Below are positions 25,603 through 34,157 of a DNA stretch of 64,000 nucleotides, piece after piece (positions within the stretch are counted from its first letter, which is position 1; every line of letters begins with the position of its first letter). The DNA is from Microlunatus elymi. GTDB taxonomy: Bacteria > Actinomycetota > Actinomycetes > Propionibacteriales > Propionibacteriaceae. Both the position numbers and the translations under genes were made by a program. Under the pieces are notes generated by a model. It worked only from the letters and a program-made list of their open reading frames with translations, was not told where the DNA came from and did not search any database. The DNA lies in NCBI RefSeq assembly GCF_007362775.1, contig NZ_CP041692.1, forward strand, positions 930,001 to 994,000, given 5' to 3'.

Positions 25603-26397
25603 ATGAGCGGCGTCATGCGTCCCGTCGGTCCCGAGTCGCAGGAGACTTACTGGGTCAGGCGCGCCCTCGTCGTCGGCGCGATGCTGGCCTTGTTGATCAT
25701 CGTGCTGGTGTTCCTGGTCAACCTCGGCAAGAGCCCGGGGCAGGCCGCACCGCCGGCGGCCAGCCCATCGCCCTCGGGCGGATCCTCGCCGCTCGCGTCG
25801 CCGAGCCCGTCCAGTAGCCCATCCGCGCCGGCAACGTCGGCAGCGGCCACGCCGACCGCATCGGCGTCCAGCACTTCGAGGAAGAGCAGCCCGTCGGCCT
25901 CCAGCGCCCAGAAGCAAACCGCCAAGTCCCAACCGAACAAGGCGAAGCCGAAGCCCAGCGCCCCGGCCAGCGCGAAGTCGACGGCGTCCGAACCGGCTGC
26001 CCCGGCCGCCTGCATGCCTACGAATCTGAAGGCGGGCATCAAGGGCGACGGCCATCAGGTGCGGATCGGGGCAGCCGTTGACTTCCGGCTGACCCTGACC
26101 AACCGTTCCGATCAGAGTTGCCTGCTCGATCTCAACGCCGACAACTACGAACTGAAGGTCTACTCCGGCACGGATCGGATCTGGTCCACCGACGATTGCA
26201 CCCGGCTGGTCACCGATCGCAAGCAGACACTGGAACCCGGCGAGGCGGCAGCGTGGAAGATCTCCTGGAACGGCAAGCGCTCCCGTCACGGTAAGTCCTG
26301 CCAGACCGGCCCGGAGATCCCGCGGGCCGGCTACTACTACGCCACCTCGCAACTCAACGGAGCCAAGCCGGTGCAGTACCTGCTGATCTTGAAGTAG
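25603..26397 (+). CDS. Membrane-anchored protein with Ser/Pro/Ala linker and C-terminal beta domain
   Basis: A 264-residue protein of unknown function. One N-terminal membrane helix (about residues 22-42, RALVVGAMLALLIIVLVFLV) anchors it; residues 48-140 are low-complexity Ser/Pro/Ala/Lys; the last 120 residues form a probable extracellular beta-sandwich with paired cysteines (CMPTNL, SCLLDLN, DDCTRL, SCQTGPE). The pattern of a NRSDQSCLLDLN core followed by LEPGEAAAWKISW recalls DUF4232-like or intracellular-proteinase-inhibitor-like domains, but this is weak. Divergent from mutY. Confidence 0.75.
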   Translation: MSGVMRPVGPESQETYWVRRALVVGAMLALLIIVLVFLVNLGKSPGQAAPPAASPSPSGGSSPLASPSPSSSPSAPATSAAATPTASASSTSRKSSPSASSAQKQTAKSQPNKAKPKPSAPASAKSTASEPAAPAACMPTNLKAGIKGDGHQVRIGAAVDFRLTLTNRSDQSCLLDLNADNYELKVYSGTDRIWSTDDCTRLVTDRKQTLEPGEAAAWKISWNGKRSRHGKSCQTGPEIPRAGYYYATSQLNGAKPVQYLLILK

Positions 26398-26421
26398 TCG
26401 ACGGATCGAACCTGAGAATGT

Positions 26422-26474
26422 GGACGCAGTTGACGGTTTCGCCTTTCGGTCGTCCGGAATCGCCAACTGCGTCC
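26422..26474. repeat. Palindrome with 11-base arms
   Basis: GGACGCAGTTG at 26422-26432 pairs with CAACTGCGTCC at 26464-26474, with a 31-base centre. It lies 24 bases after the stop of the anchored protein gene and before the GNAT gene. Another member of the long-loop palindromes seen between genes here; it may be a terminator. Confidence 0.65.
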
Positions 26475-26555
26475 GCAAAACCAGGATCCTCCCCGTCCGT
26501 CACCGTTGACGAATCCGGATGGCATCCCTGGCAGCTGCCTGGTTAGATCGCGGAC

Positions 26556-27164
26556 GTGGACAGCGCACCCCTCCAGGACAAGCCGACGTTGGTCGGAGAG
26601 CTGATCACGCTTCGGCCATTTCGGCCCGGTGATGTCGACGCGATGGCGGCGATCCTGGCCGATCCCGAGGTGCTGCGACTGACCGGCTCGACGCATTCGT
26701 CCGGCGACACCGACCGCGAGACCGGGCTGCCGGATGATCGGCTACGGCAGTGGTACGGCAGCAGGAACGATCAAGTCGACCGACTGGACCTGGCGATCAT
26801 CGATCGTGATCATGATCGCCTCGTCGGCGAGGTGGTGCTGAATGATCTCGATCCCGGCAACGAATCCTGCAGCATCAGGATCCTGATCGGTCCGGCCGGC
26901 CGCAACCGAGGGCTCGGCACCGAGGCGATGCGGCTAATGGTCGATCACGCCTTCGGTACGACCCAGCTGCATCGGCTGGAGCTCGAGGTGTACGCGTTCA
27001 ACCCGCGAGCGCAGCGCGTTTATCAGAAGCTCGGGTTCGTCCATGAGGGCCGACGCCGTGCCGCACTGATGTTCGACGGAGAACGGATCGACGCGATCAC
27101 GATGTCGATCTTGAGGCCGGAGTGGGAACAGGATCGGACGGCTCGGCGAGCAGGACAGCGGTGA
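26556..27164 (+). CDS. GNAT acetyltransferase (RimJ/RimL type)
   Basis: A 202-residue N-acetyltransferase. LITLRPFRPGDVDAMAAIL is the typical beta1-alpha1 start, LVGEVVLNDLDP the beta4 region, and GPAGRNRGLGTEAMRLMVDHAF the acetyl-CoA loop (R/Q-x-x-G-x-G). Then LHRLELEVYAFNPRAQRVYQKLGFVHEGRRR. The substrate is unknown. Its stop overlaps the start of the next gene (GTGA), so the two are translated together. Confidence 0.88.
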   Translation: MDSAPLQDKPTLVGELITLRPFRPGDVDAMAAILADPEVLRLTGSTHSSGDTDRETGLPDDRLRQWYGSRNDQVDRLDLAIIDRDHDRLVGEVVLNDLDPGNESCSIRILIGPAGRNRGLGTEAMRLMVDHAFGTTQLHRLELEVYAFNPRAQRVYQKLGFVHEGRRRAALMFDGERIDAITMSILRPEWEQDRTARRAGQR

Positions 27165-27688
27165 AGACGCGGACGCTGGTCGTCTGTCGCGAGCGGCAGC
27201 TGATGTGGGATCTCGACGCCGAAACGGCCAGCTGCGACGATCCGGACCATGATCACCAGCAGCATGAACTGCACGTCCATCACGATCCGGTTCGTCTTCC
27301 GGACGGCACCGTGATCACCGCGGTCTCCTACGACCCCGGCCATCCCTACGACCGGGAACTGCCACCGGACTTCGGCCTCTATCTCGATCAGCGCTGGCAG
27401 CCGCCTTGGCACCATGATCATCTCGCTTGGCCGGACTTCGATGTGCCGGACGACAACGAGCAGGTCCGATCGGCGCTGGAGTCCTTGATCAAACGTGCCC
27501 GCGCCGGTCTGCGGGTGGAACTCGGGTGCGTCGGTGGGCACGGCCGCACCGGCACCGCCCTGGCCGTTGCCGCAGTGCTGACCGGACTCGATCCGGCAGG
27601 AGCTGTCGGATGGGTTCGAACGACTTATTGTCCGGCTGCGGTGGAGACTCCGGCGCAGGAGGATTTTGTTGCCCGTTGGCGATTCTGA
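27161..27688 (+). CDS. Protein-tyrosine-phosphatase-like protein
   Basis: A 175-residue protein with a C-x5-R phosphatase loop, Cys123-VGGHG-Arg129 in ELGCVGGHGRTGTALAVAAVL, and a possible general-acid Asp in WPDFDVPDD (residues 90-98). This fits the cysteine phosphatase superfamily, small actinobacterial branch. The region from 25 to 43 is very rich in Asp and His (DDPDHDHQQHELHVHHD), which may bind metal. GTG start at 27161 overlaps the GNAT stop by 4 bases; the longer frame upstream lies within the GNAT gene. Confidence 0.75.
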   Translation: MKTRTLVVCRERQLMWDLDAETASCDDPDHDHQQHELHVHHDPVRLPDGTVITAVSYDPGHPYDRELPPDFGLYLDQRWQPPWHHDHLAWPDFDVPDDNEQVRSALESLIKRARAGLRVELGCVGGHGRTGTALAVAAVLTGLDPAGAVGWVRTTYCPAAVETPAQEDFVARWRF

Positions 27689-27747
27689 TGACCCTGGCGT
27701 GGCTCAGGGAGGTTATTCCGTTGGATTGCGGCGCAGGGTCTGTTGCA

Positions 27748-28707
27748 ATGGCCCGCATGTCGGACTGGCCGAACAGCTCTGTGCGGGAGCGGCACGCGGC
27801 GGTGTCCACCTCGCCGGACGTGTTGAGATCGTTGGTTCGCCGAGCCACCGGTGATGATCTTGATCAAGTCGCCCGCATCGTCGAGGGCTACGACAACGAG
27901 GTCTACCGGGTACGGACCCGGTCGGGACAGCGGGTGTTCGTCCGGATCAGGCGCTTCGGCGGTGGGCTGGAGAGCGCCAAGTGTGAAGCCCGCATGATCG
28001 AGCGTGCCCGCAGCGTCGGCGTGCCCGGACCGGAGATCCTGCTGCTGGACCAGGTCAGGATCGACGCCACGGACTATCCGGTGATGGTGCAGCGCGGCGT
28101 ACCCGGCCGCGCCCTGATCGAGACATACGGCACCCTCACCCGGGAGCAGCGTCGGCGTTCTCTCAGCGAACTCGGATCCTTGATCGCACGACTCAACAGT
28201 CTCCGGGCCGACGCCGACTGGCGGGACGGATTCCGAACGGAGATAGGAAATCGGCGCGACGAACGGGCGGCGGTGCTCTCCGCCGGGTTTGGTTCCGACG
28301 AGTTCGCAGCCATGATCACCGCGCTGGAGGGGTACGTCGATCACTCATCAGATGGGCACGCCGCCATGTGTCACGGCGACCTCGGACCGCGGCACATCTT
28401 CTTGGATCCGGACGGCTCGATCTCCGGAGTGATCGACTTCGGCGACACCCATCCGGCCGCCCCGCTGCACGACCTCGCAGTGCTTCGCGTCAGGGGATCA
28501 GGTGTCGGCGGAGCAGGTCTGGATCTGGCGCCCGTGCTGACCGGCTACGGCGCCCTGACCACGCCGGACTTCCGACGTCGTCTCGATCTGCACACGCTGA
28601 TGATTTCGCTGTCCTCATTGGGCATCGGCGTCGATGAGGGCGACGAGGCCTGCATCTTCCGGGAGACCGCGAGGATCCGTACCCTGCTGAAAGAAATCAG
28701 GAGGTAG
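27748..28707 (+). CDS. APH-type phosphotransferase family protein
   Basis: A 319-residue kinase-like protein of the aminoglycoside phosphotransferase / choline kinase family. It has the nucleotide loop region (VEGYDNEVYRVRT, VFVRIRRF), the catalytic CHGDLGPRHIFLD (HGD with Asp; the usual metal-binding Asn is His here) and IDFGDTHPAAPLHDLA. Macrolide phosphotransferase-like proteins use the same HGDL-GP-x-H variant. Whether it gives resistance or acts on a metabolite is unknown. ATG 27748 is preferred; AGGGT lies about 8 bases before it. Confidence 0.8.
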   Translation: MARMSDWPNSSVRERHAAVSTSPDVLRSLVRRATGDDLDQVARIVEGYDNEVYRVRTRSGQRVFVRIRRFGGGLESAKCEARMIERARSVGVPGPEILLLDQVRIDATDYPVMVQRGVPGRALIETYGTLTREQRRRSLSELGSLIARLNSLRADADWRDGFRTEIGNRRDERAAVLSAGFGSDEFAAMITALEGYVDHSSDGHAAMCHGDLGPRHIFLDPDGSISGVIDFGDTHPAAPLHDLAVLRVRGSGVGGAGLDLAPVLTGYGALTTPDFRRRLDLHTLMISLSSLGIGVDEGDEACIFRETARIRTLLKEIRR

Positions 28708-28800
28708 CGTCAGTCCCTCGCCCGGATCGACTGCGAGCCGTGGGTGGGGTCAGAATCCAACAGGAGCGGAAAAGTTCGGGTGCGGGACCGTAGGCGGTGA

Positions 28801-29736
28801 TCAGCTCGGCTCGGTGATCTGCTCGGCGGCTCGGGTCACCTGGGCCGTGTTACGGCGCCGTTGGCGTACGGTGATCAACGTGCCGACGGTCAAGATCATC
28901 AGGGCGATCCAGACCAGGCCGAAGCCGATCCAACGACCGGGCGGCATCTGCTCGCCGAAGTAGAGCACGCCGAGCAGGAACTGCGTTGTCGGGGTGATGT
29001 ATTGCAACAGGCCGATGGTGCTCAACGGGATCCGGGTCGCTGCGGCGGCAAAGAGCAGCAGCGGGATCAGGGTGACCAGCCCACCGGCGGCCAGCAGCAG
29101 GCTGTGCACCCAGCCCTGGTGGCCGAAGGTCAGCCCACCGGTGACCTGCAGGAAGACCAAGTACGCCGTCGCCGGCAGGAACATGAAGCCGGACTCGATC
29201 ACCAGCGTCTCGACCGCGCCCTTGTGGACAAGGTTCTTCAGCAGTCCGTAGGTGCCGAAGCTGACCGCCAGGGTGAGTGCGATCCAGGGCAGCTGACCGT
29301 ATTCCACGGTGAGCACGACCACGGCTGCGGCGGCGATGCCAACCGCGAGCCACTGCCAGCGACGCAGCCGTTCATGCAGAACGAAGACGCCGACCAAGAT
29401 CGAGAAGATCGGGTTGATGTAATAGCCCAGTGCCGTCTCGGTCACGTGGCCGTGGGTGGTCGCCCAGATGTAGACACCCCAGTTGACCGACACCAGGACG
29501 GCCGCTGCCGCCAACATGAACAGGTTGCGTCGGGTTGCGACCTTGCGGAACCAGCCGCGCGGCAACACGATCAGCGCCAGCACGATCGCGAACACCAGCG
29601 ACCAGACCATCCGCATCGCCAGGATCTCCAGCGCGGAGGCGCTCTTGACCAGGTTCCAGAACAACGGCACCAGGCCCCAGATGCCGTAGGCGCCAAGCCC
29701 GTAAAGGATCCCGCGTTGAGTTTGGTCCTTCGACAA
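28801..29736 (-). CDS. rarD: RarD-family EamA transporter
   Basis: A 311-residue membrane protein with ten segments. The start RGILYGLGAYGIWGLVPLFWNLVKSASALEIL, the central ETALGYYINPIFSILVGVFVLHERL and the C-terminal IGLLQYITPTTQFLLGVLYFGE are RarD hallmarks (E. coli RarD was named for chloramphenicol sensitivity; substrate unknown). The only usable start near the first helix is a TTG at 29734-29736 that lies inside the 23-bp palindromic repeat, so the first codons come from the repeat. No good ribosome site is seen. Confidence 0.88.
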   Translation of the reverse strand: MSKDQTQRGILYGLGAYGIWGLVPLFWNLVKSASALEILAMRMVWSLVFAIVLALIVLPRGWFRKVATRRNLFMLAAAAVLVSVNWGVYIWATTHGHVTETALGYYINPIFSILVGVFVLHERLRRWQWLAVGIAAAAVVVLTVEYGQLPWIALTLAVSFGTYGLLKNLVHKGAVETLVIESGFMFLPATAYLVFLQVTGGLTFGHQGWVHSLLLAAGGLVTLIPLLLFAAAATRIPLSTIGLLQYITPTTQFLLGVLYFGEQMPPGRWIGFGLVWIALMILTVGTLITVRQRRRNTAQVTRAAEQITEPS

Positions 29737-29746
29737 GCTCAGGACC
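29724..29746. repeat. CTTCGAC-type 23-bp palindrome, copy 2 (holds rarD start codon)
   Basis: Ends GGTCC/GGACC pair around TTCGACAAGCTCA. The complement of bases 29734-29736 is the TTG start codon of rarD. The copy therefore supplies both the start and the region where a ribosome site would be. Confidence 0.8.
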
Positions 29747-29776
29747 CTCCGTGCCGGCCGGTGTTGATGATCTTGA

Positions 29777-30877
29777 TCAAGCGACGGTCCAGGTGTCCTT
29801 GCCGCTGATCAATTGCTGCAGCGCGTCGCTGTCGTGCGGCTTCTGCTGCGCCTCGGCCACCTGGTCCCGGGCGAGATCGTCGTACACCGGCGCGCCGACG
29901 CTGCGGAAGATGCCGATCGGTGCCCGCTCCAGCACCCCCGGCGTGGTCAGTCGGGACAGTGCGAACGCGTAGGTCGGATCGGGGTTGTGCTCGTCGTGCA
30001 CCAGCACGTTCTCCAGACCCACTTCGGCCACCTCCGCGACCATGACCTCGCCGGTCTGCCGATCACGGACAACACCCAGCCGGTTGTCGACGCCGAACAG
30101 GATCGGCTCGCCGTGAGTCAGCGGGATGATCGCCTCGGCCTTGCTGTCCTTCTCCTTCACCGCCGAAAACGCGTCGTCGTTGAAGATCGGGCAATTCTGG
30201 TAGATCTCGATGAACGACGCCCCACGATGATCGGCGGCAGCCTTCAGCATCGCGGTCAGATGCTTGCGGTCCGAATCGATGGTCCGCGCGACGAAGGTCG
30301 CCTCCGCACCGAGCGCCAGCGACAACGGGTTGAACGGGTTGTCCAGCGACCCCATCGGCGTCGACTTGGTGATCTTGCCCAACTCCGAGGTCGGCGAGTA
30401 CTGGCCCTTGGTCAGACCGTAGATCCGGTTGTTGAACAACAGGATGGTGAAGTTCACGTTGCGGCGCAGCGCGTGGATCAGGTGGTTGCCACCGATCGAC
30501 AGCGCGTCGCCGTCACCGGTCACCACCCAGACACCAAGATCGGGACGAGCGGTGGCCACGCCGGTGGCGATGGCCGGCGCCCGACCGTGGATCGAGTGCA
30601 TCCCGTACGAGTCAACGTAGTAAGGGAATCGCGAGGAACATCCGATGCCGGAGATGATCACGGTGTTCTCGCGTTTGATGCCGGCCTCGGGCATGAAACC
30701 CTGGAACGCCGACAACACCGCATAGTCGCCGCAGCCCGGGCACCAGCGGACTTCTTGATCACTGGTGAAGTCCTTGCGGTTCAGCGGTTCCAGCGCCAGT
30801 GGCACCCCGGCCAGGCCGGACGGTCCATGATCACCATTGCGGTGACCGTTGGTGGTGGTCTTGATCTCGACGCTCAC
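29777..30877 (-). CDS. korB: 2-Oxoacid:ferredoxin oxidoreductase, beta subunit
   Basis: A 366-residue thiamine-diphosphate subunit of 2-oxoglutarate (or broader 2-oxoacid) ferredoxin oxidoreductase. WCPGCGDYAVL and GIGCSSRFPYYV supply cluster and cofactor residues; the TPP motif GDGDALSIGGNHLIHALRRN and LFNNRIYGLTKGQYSPTS follow. In actinobacteria the enzyme makes succinyl-CoA and reduces ferredoxin in a variant TCA cycle. Its start overlaps the stop of korA by 4 bases. Confidence 0.94.
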   Translation of the reverse strand: MSVEIKTTTNGHRNGDHGPSGLAGVPLALEPLNRKDFTSDQEVRWCPGCGDYAVLSAFQGFMPEAGIKRENTVIISGIGCSSRFPYYVDSYGMHSIHGRAPAIATGVATARPDLGVWVVTGDGDALSIGGNHLIHALRRNVNFTILLFNNRIYGLTKGQYSPTSELGKITKSTPMGSLDNPFNPLSLALGAEATFVARTIDSDRKHLTAMLKAAADHRGASFIEIYQNCPIFNDDAFSAVKEKDSKAEAIIPLTHGEPILFGVDNRLGVVRDRQTGEVMVAEVAEVGLENVLVHDEHNPDPTYAFALSRLTTPGVLERAPIGIFRSVGAPVYDDLARDQVAEAQQKPHDSDALQQLISGKDTWTVA

Positions 30878-32814
30878 GCGTTCGCTCCCACGGATGTATT
30901 GCTTCGATCGGGTGACTGGCTCTGGGCCAGTTCGTCGATCTCGGTCTGCAGGTCAATGGCCAACTCCGACAGGGAAATCGGCAACCCACGTACTCGAGAA
31001 TAGGAATGCACGTCGACCAGGTAGGTGCCGCGCAGCAGCAGCGCCAACTGGCCGAGATTCATCTCCGGCACGATCACTCGTCGGTAGCTCTTCAGCACCT
31101 GGCCGAGGTTGGCCGGGAACGGGTTGAGATGCCGCAGATGTGCCTGTGCGATCTGCCGGCCGGTCGCGCGGACCCGGCGTACCGCGGCAGTGATCGGGCC
31201 GAAGGTCGAACCCCAGCCCAGCACCAGCACGTCGGCGTCACCGCTCGGGTCGTCCACCTCGATGTCGGGGATGTCCTGCACGATGCCGTCGATCTTGGCC
31301 TGGCGGATCCGCACCATCTCGTCGTGGTTGGCCGGGTCGTAGGAGATGTTGCCGGTCTCCTTGGACTTCTCGATGCCGCCGATCCGATGCTCCAGTCCGG
31401 CGGTCCCGGGGATCGCCCACGGCCGCGCCAGCGTCTGCGGATCGCGATGGTAGGGGTGGAAGATCTCCTGACCGTCCTTGGTCACATTCGGGCCGGTGGC
31501 GAAATCCGGATCGATCGGCTCGATCGCCGACAGGTCAGGGACCTGCCACGGTTCGGCGCCGTTGGCCAGGTAGCCGTCGGACAGGACGATCACCGGGGTC
31601 CGGTACTTGACCGCGATCCGGGCCGCCTCCACCGCGATGTCGAAGCAGTCCGAGGGGGACTGTGCGGCCAGCACCGGCACCGGCGCCTCGCCGTTGCGGC
31701 CGAACAGCACCTGCAGCAGGTCGGCCTGCTCGGTCTTGGTCGGCATACCGGTGGACGGTCCGGCGCGTTGGATGTCGCAGACGATCAACGGCAACTCGGT
31801 CATCACGGCCAGACCGATGGTCTCCATCTTCAGCGCAATGCCCGGACCGGAGCTGGTGGTGACACCCAGATGCCCGGCGAAGCTGGCACCCAACGCGGCG
31901 CCGACGCCGGCGATCTCGTCCTCGGCCTGGAACGTGGTCACGCCGAAACGCTTGTGCTTGCTCAACTCGTGCAGCACATCGGAGGCCGGTGTGATCGGGT
32001 AGGCGCCGAGGAACAGCGGCAAGCCCGCCTTGTGGGCACCGGCGATCAACCCGTACGCCAGGGCCAGGTTGCCGGAGACCTGCCGGTAGGTGCCCTTCGG
32101 CATCGGAGCCGGCGCGACCTCGTAGCTGTAGGCGAACACCTCGGTGGTCTCGCCGAACGCGTACCCGGTCTGGAACGCCTTGATGTTGGCGTCGCGGATA
32201 TCCGGTTTGGTGGCGAATTTGCTTTCCAGGAAGGAAACCGTGCCCTCAGTGGGCCGGTGATACAGCCAGGAGAGCAGACCGAGAGCGAACATGTTCTTGC
32301 TGCGACCGGCGTCCTTGCGCGTGAGGCCGAACTCCTTGACCGCCTCGGTGGTCATCCCGGTCAGATCGAAGGCGTGCACCTGGTAGTCGGCCAGCGAGTC
32401 GTCCTCCAGCGGATTGGATGCATAGCCCACCTTGGCCAGGTTGCGCTTGGTAAAGTCCGCGGTGTCGGCGATGATCACGCCGCCACGGACAAGATCACCG
32501 ACGTTGGCCTTCAACGCGGCCGGGTTCATCGCGACCAGCACGTCCGGTCGATCGCCGGGGGTGACGATGTCGTAGTTGGCGAAGTGCAGCTGGAAGCTGG
32601 AGACACCCGGAATGGTCCCGGCAGGAGCCCGGATCTCGGCCGGGAAGTTCGGCAGGGTCGAGATGTCGTTGCCGAAGATCGCGGTCTCAGCGGTGAAGCG
32701 GTCGCCGGTGAGCTGCATGCCGTCGCCTGAGTCGCCGGCGAAGCGAATAACGACGCGGTCCAGGGTCAACACCTGGTTGCCGTTGACCTCGCGGTCGGAA
32801 GTTGCTGAGGACAA
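30874..32814 (-). CDS. korA: 2-Oxoacid:ferredoxin oxidoreductase, fused gamma-alpha subunit
   Basis: A 646-residue subunit with an N-terminal gamma domain (VVIRFAGDSGDGMQLTGDRFTAE, PNFPAEIRAPAGT) and the alpha pyrimidine-binding domain (LGAYPITPASDVLHELSK, TFQAEDEIAGVGAALGASFAG, TTSSGPGIALKMETIGLAVMTELPLIVCDIQRAGPSTGMPT). It partners KorB. I prefer the TTG start at 32814, where AGGAAGG lies 5 bases upstream; an ATG at 32922 would add 36 unmatched residues. It is divergent from the NuoB-like gene, 202 bases away, so the promoters may be shared. Confidence 0.93.
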   Translation of the reverse strand: MSSATSDREVNGNQVLTLDRVVIRFAGDSGDGMQLTGDRFTAETAIFGNDISTLPNFPAEIRAPAGTIPGVSSFQLHFANYDIVTPGDRPDVLVAMNPAALKANVGDLVRGGVIIADTADFTKRNLAKVGYASNPLEDDSLADYQVHAFDLTGMTTEAVKEFGLTRKDAGRSKNMFALGLLSWLYHRPTEGTVSFLESKFATKPDIRDANIKAFQTGYAFGETTEVFAYSYEVAPAPMPKGTYRQVSGNLALAYGLIAGAHKAGLPLFLGAYPITPASDVLHELSKHKRFGVTTFQAEDEIAGVGAALGASFAGHLGVTTSSGPGIALKMETIGLAVMTELPLIVCDIQRAGPSTGMPTKTEQADLLQVLFGRNGEAPVPVLAAQSPSDCFDIAVEAARIAVKYRTPVIVLSDGYLANGAEPWQVPDLSAIEPIDPDFATGPNVTKDGQEIFHPYHRDPQTLARPWAIPGTAGLEHRIGGIEKSKETGNISYDPANHDEMVRIRQAKIDGIVQDIPDIEVDDPSGDADVLVLGWGSTFGPITAAVRRVRATGRQIAQAHLRHLNPFPANLGQVLKSYRRVIVPEMNLGQLALLLRGTYLVDVHSYSRVRGLPISLSELAIDLQTEIDELAQSQSPDRSNTSVGANA

Positions 32815-33016
32815 GGGAGCCTTCCTGGTGGCGCTCGTGCTGTGCTGGAGGGTTGTCGGGCAACCCGATCCATAGTAAGGGCCGCCTACCGCGCCGAGCA
32901 CCGTCGTCCGGAGAGCGGTCATCGCCCAGCCTAAACCTCAATCAAACTTGAACATCAACCCGAGGTCCCGTGAGAGTGGTCACGTCTTGCCCGGGCTCGT
33001 CGGTAGGGTCTGAGGG

Positions 33017-33439
33017 GTGGCGGGGATGCAGTTCTGGGACTGGTACGGCGACGGGTCGACCTACGTGGTCGACATCGGGCTGGCCTGCTGCACCCTCGAA
33101 TTCGAGGCGGCCGCCGGCGCTCGGACCGCGGTCGATCTGACGCCGGAGGAAGTGCCGCCACATTCTCGTGTCGTGGTGGTTGTTTCCGGCACGGTCACCG
33201 ACCGGCTGACCGATCCAGTGCTGGCCATCATCGACCGGGTACGCCGTGCGGTGCCCGAGGCCAAGGTCGTCTCCTTCGGGGCCTGCGCCTCGGCCGGTGG
33301 CCCGTACTGGGACTCGTACGCGGTGACCAAAGGCATCGACCAACTCACCCCAGTCGACGCCTACGTCCCGGGCTGCCCGCCGCCACCGGACGCCTTGAAC
33401 CGGACCGTCGCCGAGCTCACCGAGCGCGCCGATGTCTGA
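33017..33439 (+). CDS. NuoB-like complex I subunit
   Basis: A 140-residue protein of the NuoB / [NiFe]-hydrogenase small-subunit group. All four ligands of cluster N2 are present: Cys24-Cys25 (GLACCTLEFE), Cys90 (SFGACASAGGPY) and Cys120 (YVPGCPPPPD). It is shorter than housekeeping NuoB (about 180) at both ends. It overlaps the NuoC-like gene by 8 bases. The GTG at 33017 and an ATG at 33026 are both possible starts. Neighbouring korAB suggests that the electrons come from ferredoxin. Confidence 0.88.
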   Translation: MAGMQFWDWYGDGSTYVVDIGLACCTLEFEAAAGARTAVDLTPEEVPPHSRVVVVVSGTVTDRLTDPVLAIIDRVRRAVPEAKVVSFGACASAGGPYWDSYAVTKGIDQLTPVDAYVPGCPPPPDALNRTVAELTERADV

Positions 33440-34157
33440 CTTCACCGAACGGGCGAGAACCCACGCCGATGGGCCTGAGGTTGTCGATGAATCGGGAACG
33501 CAACAGGCCGCACCCAACCCTCTTGACGACGAGCTCCGAAAGATCGACCCGACCGACTGGCGTACGGCGGTGGCCGCGGCGAAGCAGGACGGCTACTGCT
33601 TCTTCGACTGGCTCGGTGCGGTTGACCAGATCGGCCGCGCCAACACCTTTGAGGTGGTCTTGCGGTTGGTCGATCGGGGCGAGGCCGGGCCGCGGGCGAT
33701 CCGACTCCGTACGTCCGTCCCCCGCGAGGATCCGCGCCTGGACAGCATCGCCGACATCTTCGCCGGTGCGGGCTGGCACGAGCGCGAGTCGGCCGAGCTG
33801 TTCGCGATCACGTTCACCGGCGGCGACCCGAGGCGACTGCTGCTGGCCGACGACTTCGTCGGCGCACCGCTGCGCAAGGACGCCGTACTCGCCGCTCGCT
33901 CGGGGGTCGACTGGCCGGGCGCCAAGGAGCCCGGTGGTGCGCCGAGTCGGCGGCGGATGGTGCCGCCCGGGGTACCGGAACCGGAGGTCTGGGGCGATCG
34001 CGATCCGTCCGCGGCTGAGCCCGATCCGGCCGAGGTGGCCGAGTCCGCGGTGGGTGGGCGGGTTCGTCGCAGGAGAACGGGTTCGGGTGGGCGAGGTCCG
34101 GTCCTTCGACGGGCTCGGGACCCTTGGGGCGGATCCCCGGGAGTGGGCGATGAGTGA
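33432..34157 (+). CDS. NuoC-like complex I subunit
   Basis: A 241-residue protein of the 30-kDa subunit family. The signature is seen as WHERESAELFAITFTGGDPRRLLLADDFVGAPLRKDAV (canonical ERE-DLFGI-F-GHPDLRRLL-DD-GHPLRKD). Upstream, CFFDWLGAVDQIG matches the N-terminal core. The last 50 residues have no homology: they are Arg/Gly-rich and run through a copy of the 23-bp CTTCGAC palindrome, so the C-terminus may have been altered by that repeat. Overlaps the genes on both sides by 8 bases. Confidence 0.85.
   Translation: MSDFTERARTHADGPEVVDESGTQQAAPNPLDDELRKIDPTDWRTAVAAAKQDGYCFFDWLGAVDQIGRANTFEVVLRLVDRGEAGPRAIRLRTSVPREDPRLDSIADIFAGAGWHERESAELFAITFTGGDPRRLLLADDFVGAPLRKDAVLAARSGVDWPGAKEPGGAPSRRRMVPPGVPEPEVWGDRDPSAAEPDPAEVAESAVGGRVRRRRTGSGGRGPVLRRARDPWGGSPGVGDE
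34100..34122. repeat. CTTCGAC-type 23-bp palindrome, copy 3 (inside NuoC-like gene)
   Basis: Ends GGTCC/GGACC around TTCGACGGGCTCG; three substitutions relative to copy 2, but still paired. It lies in the 3' end of the NuoC-like gene and encodes part of its unusual tail. Confidence 0.75.
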
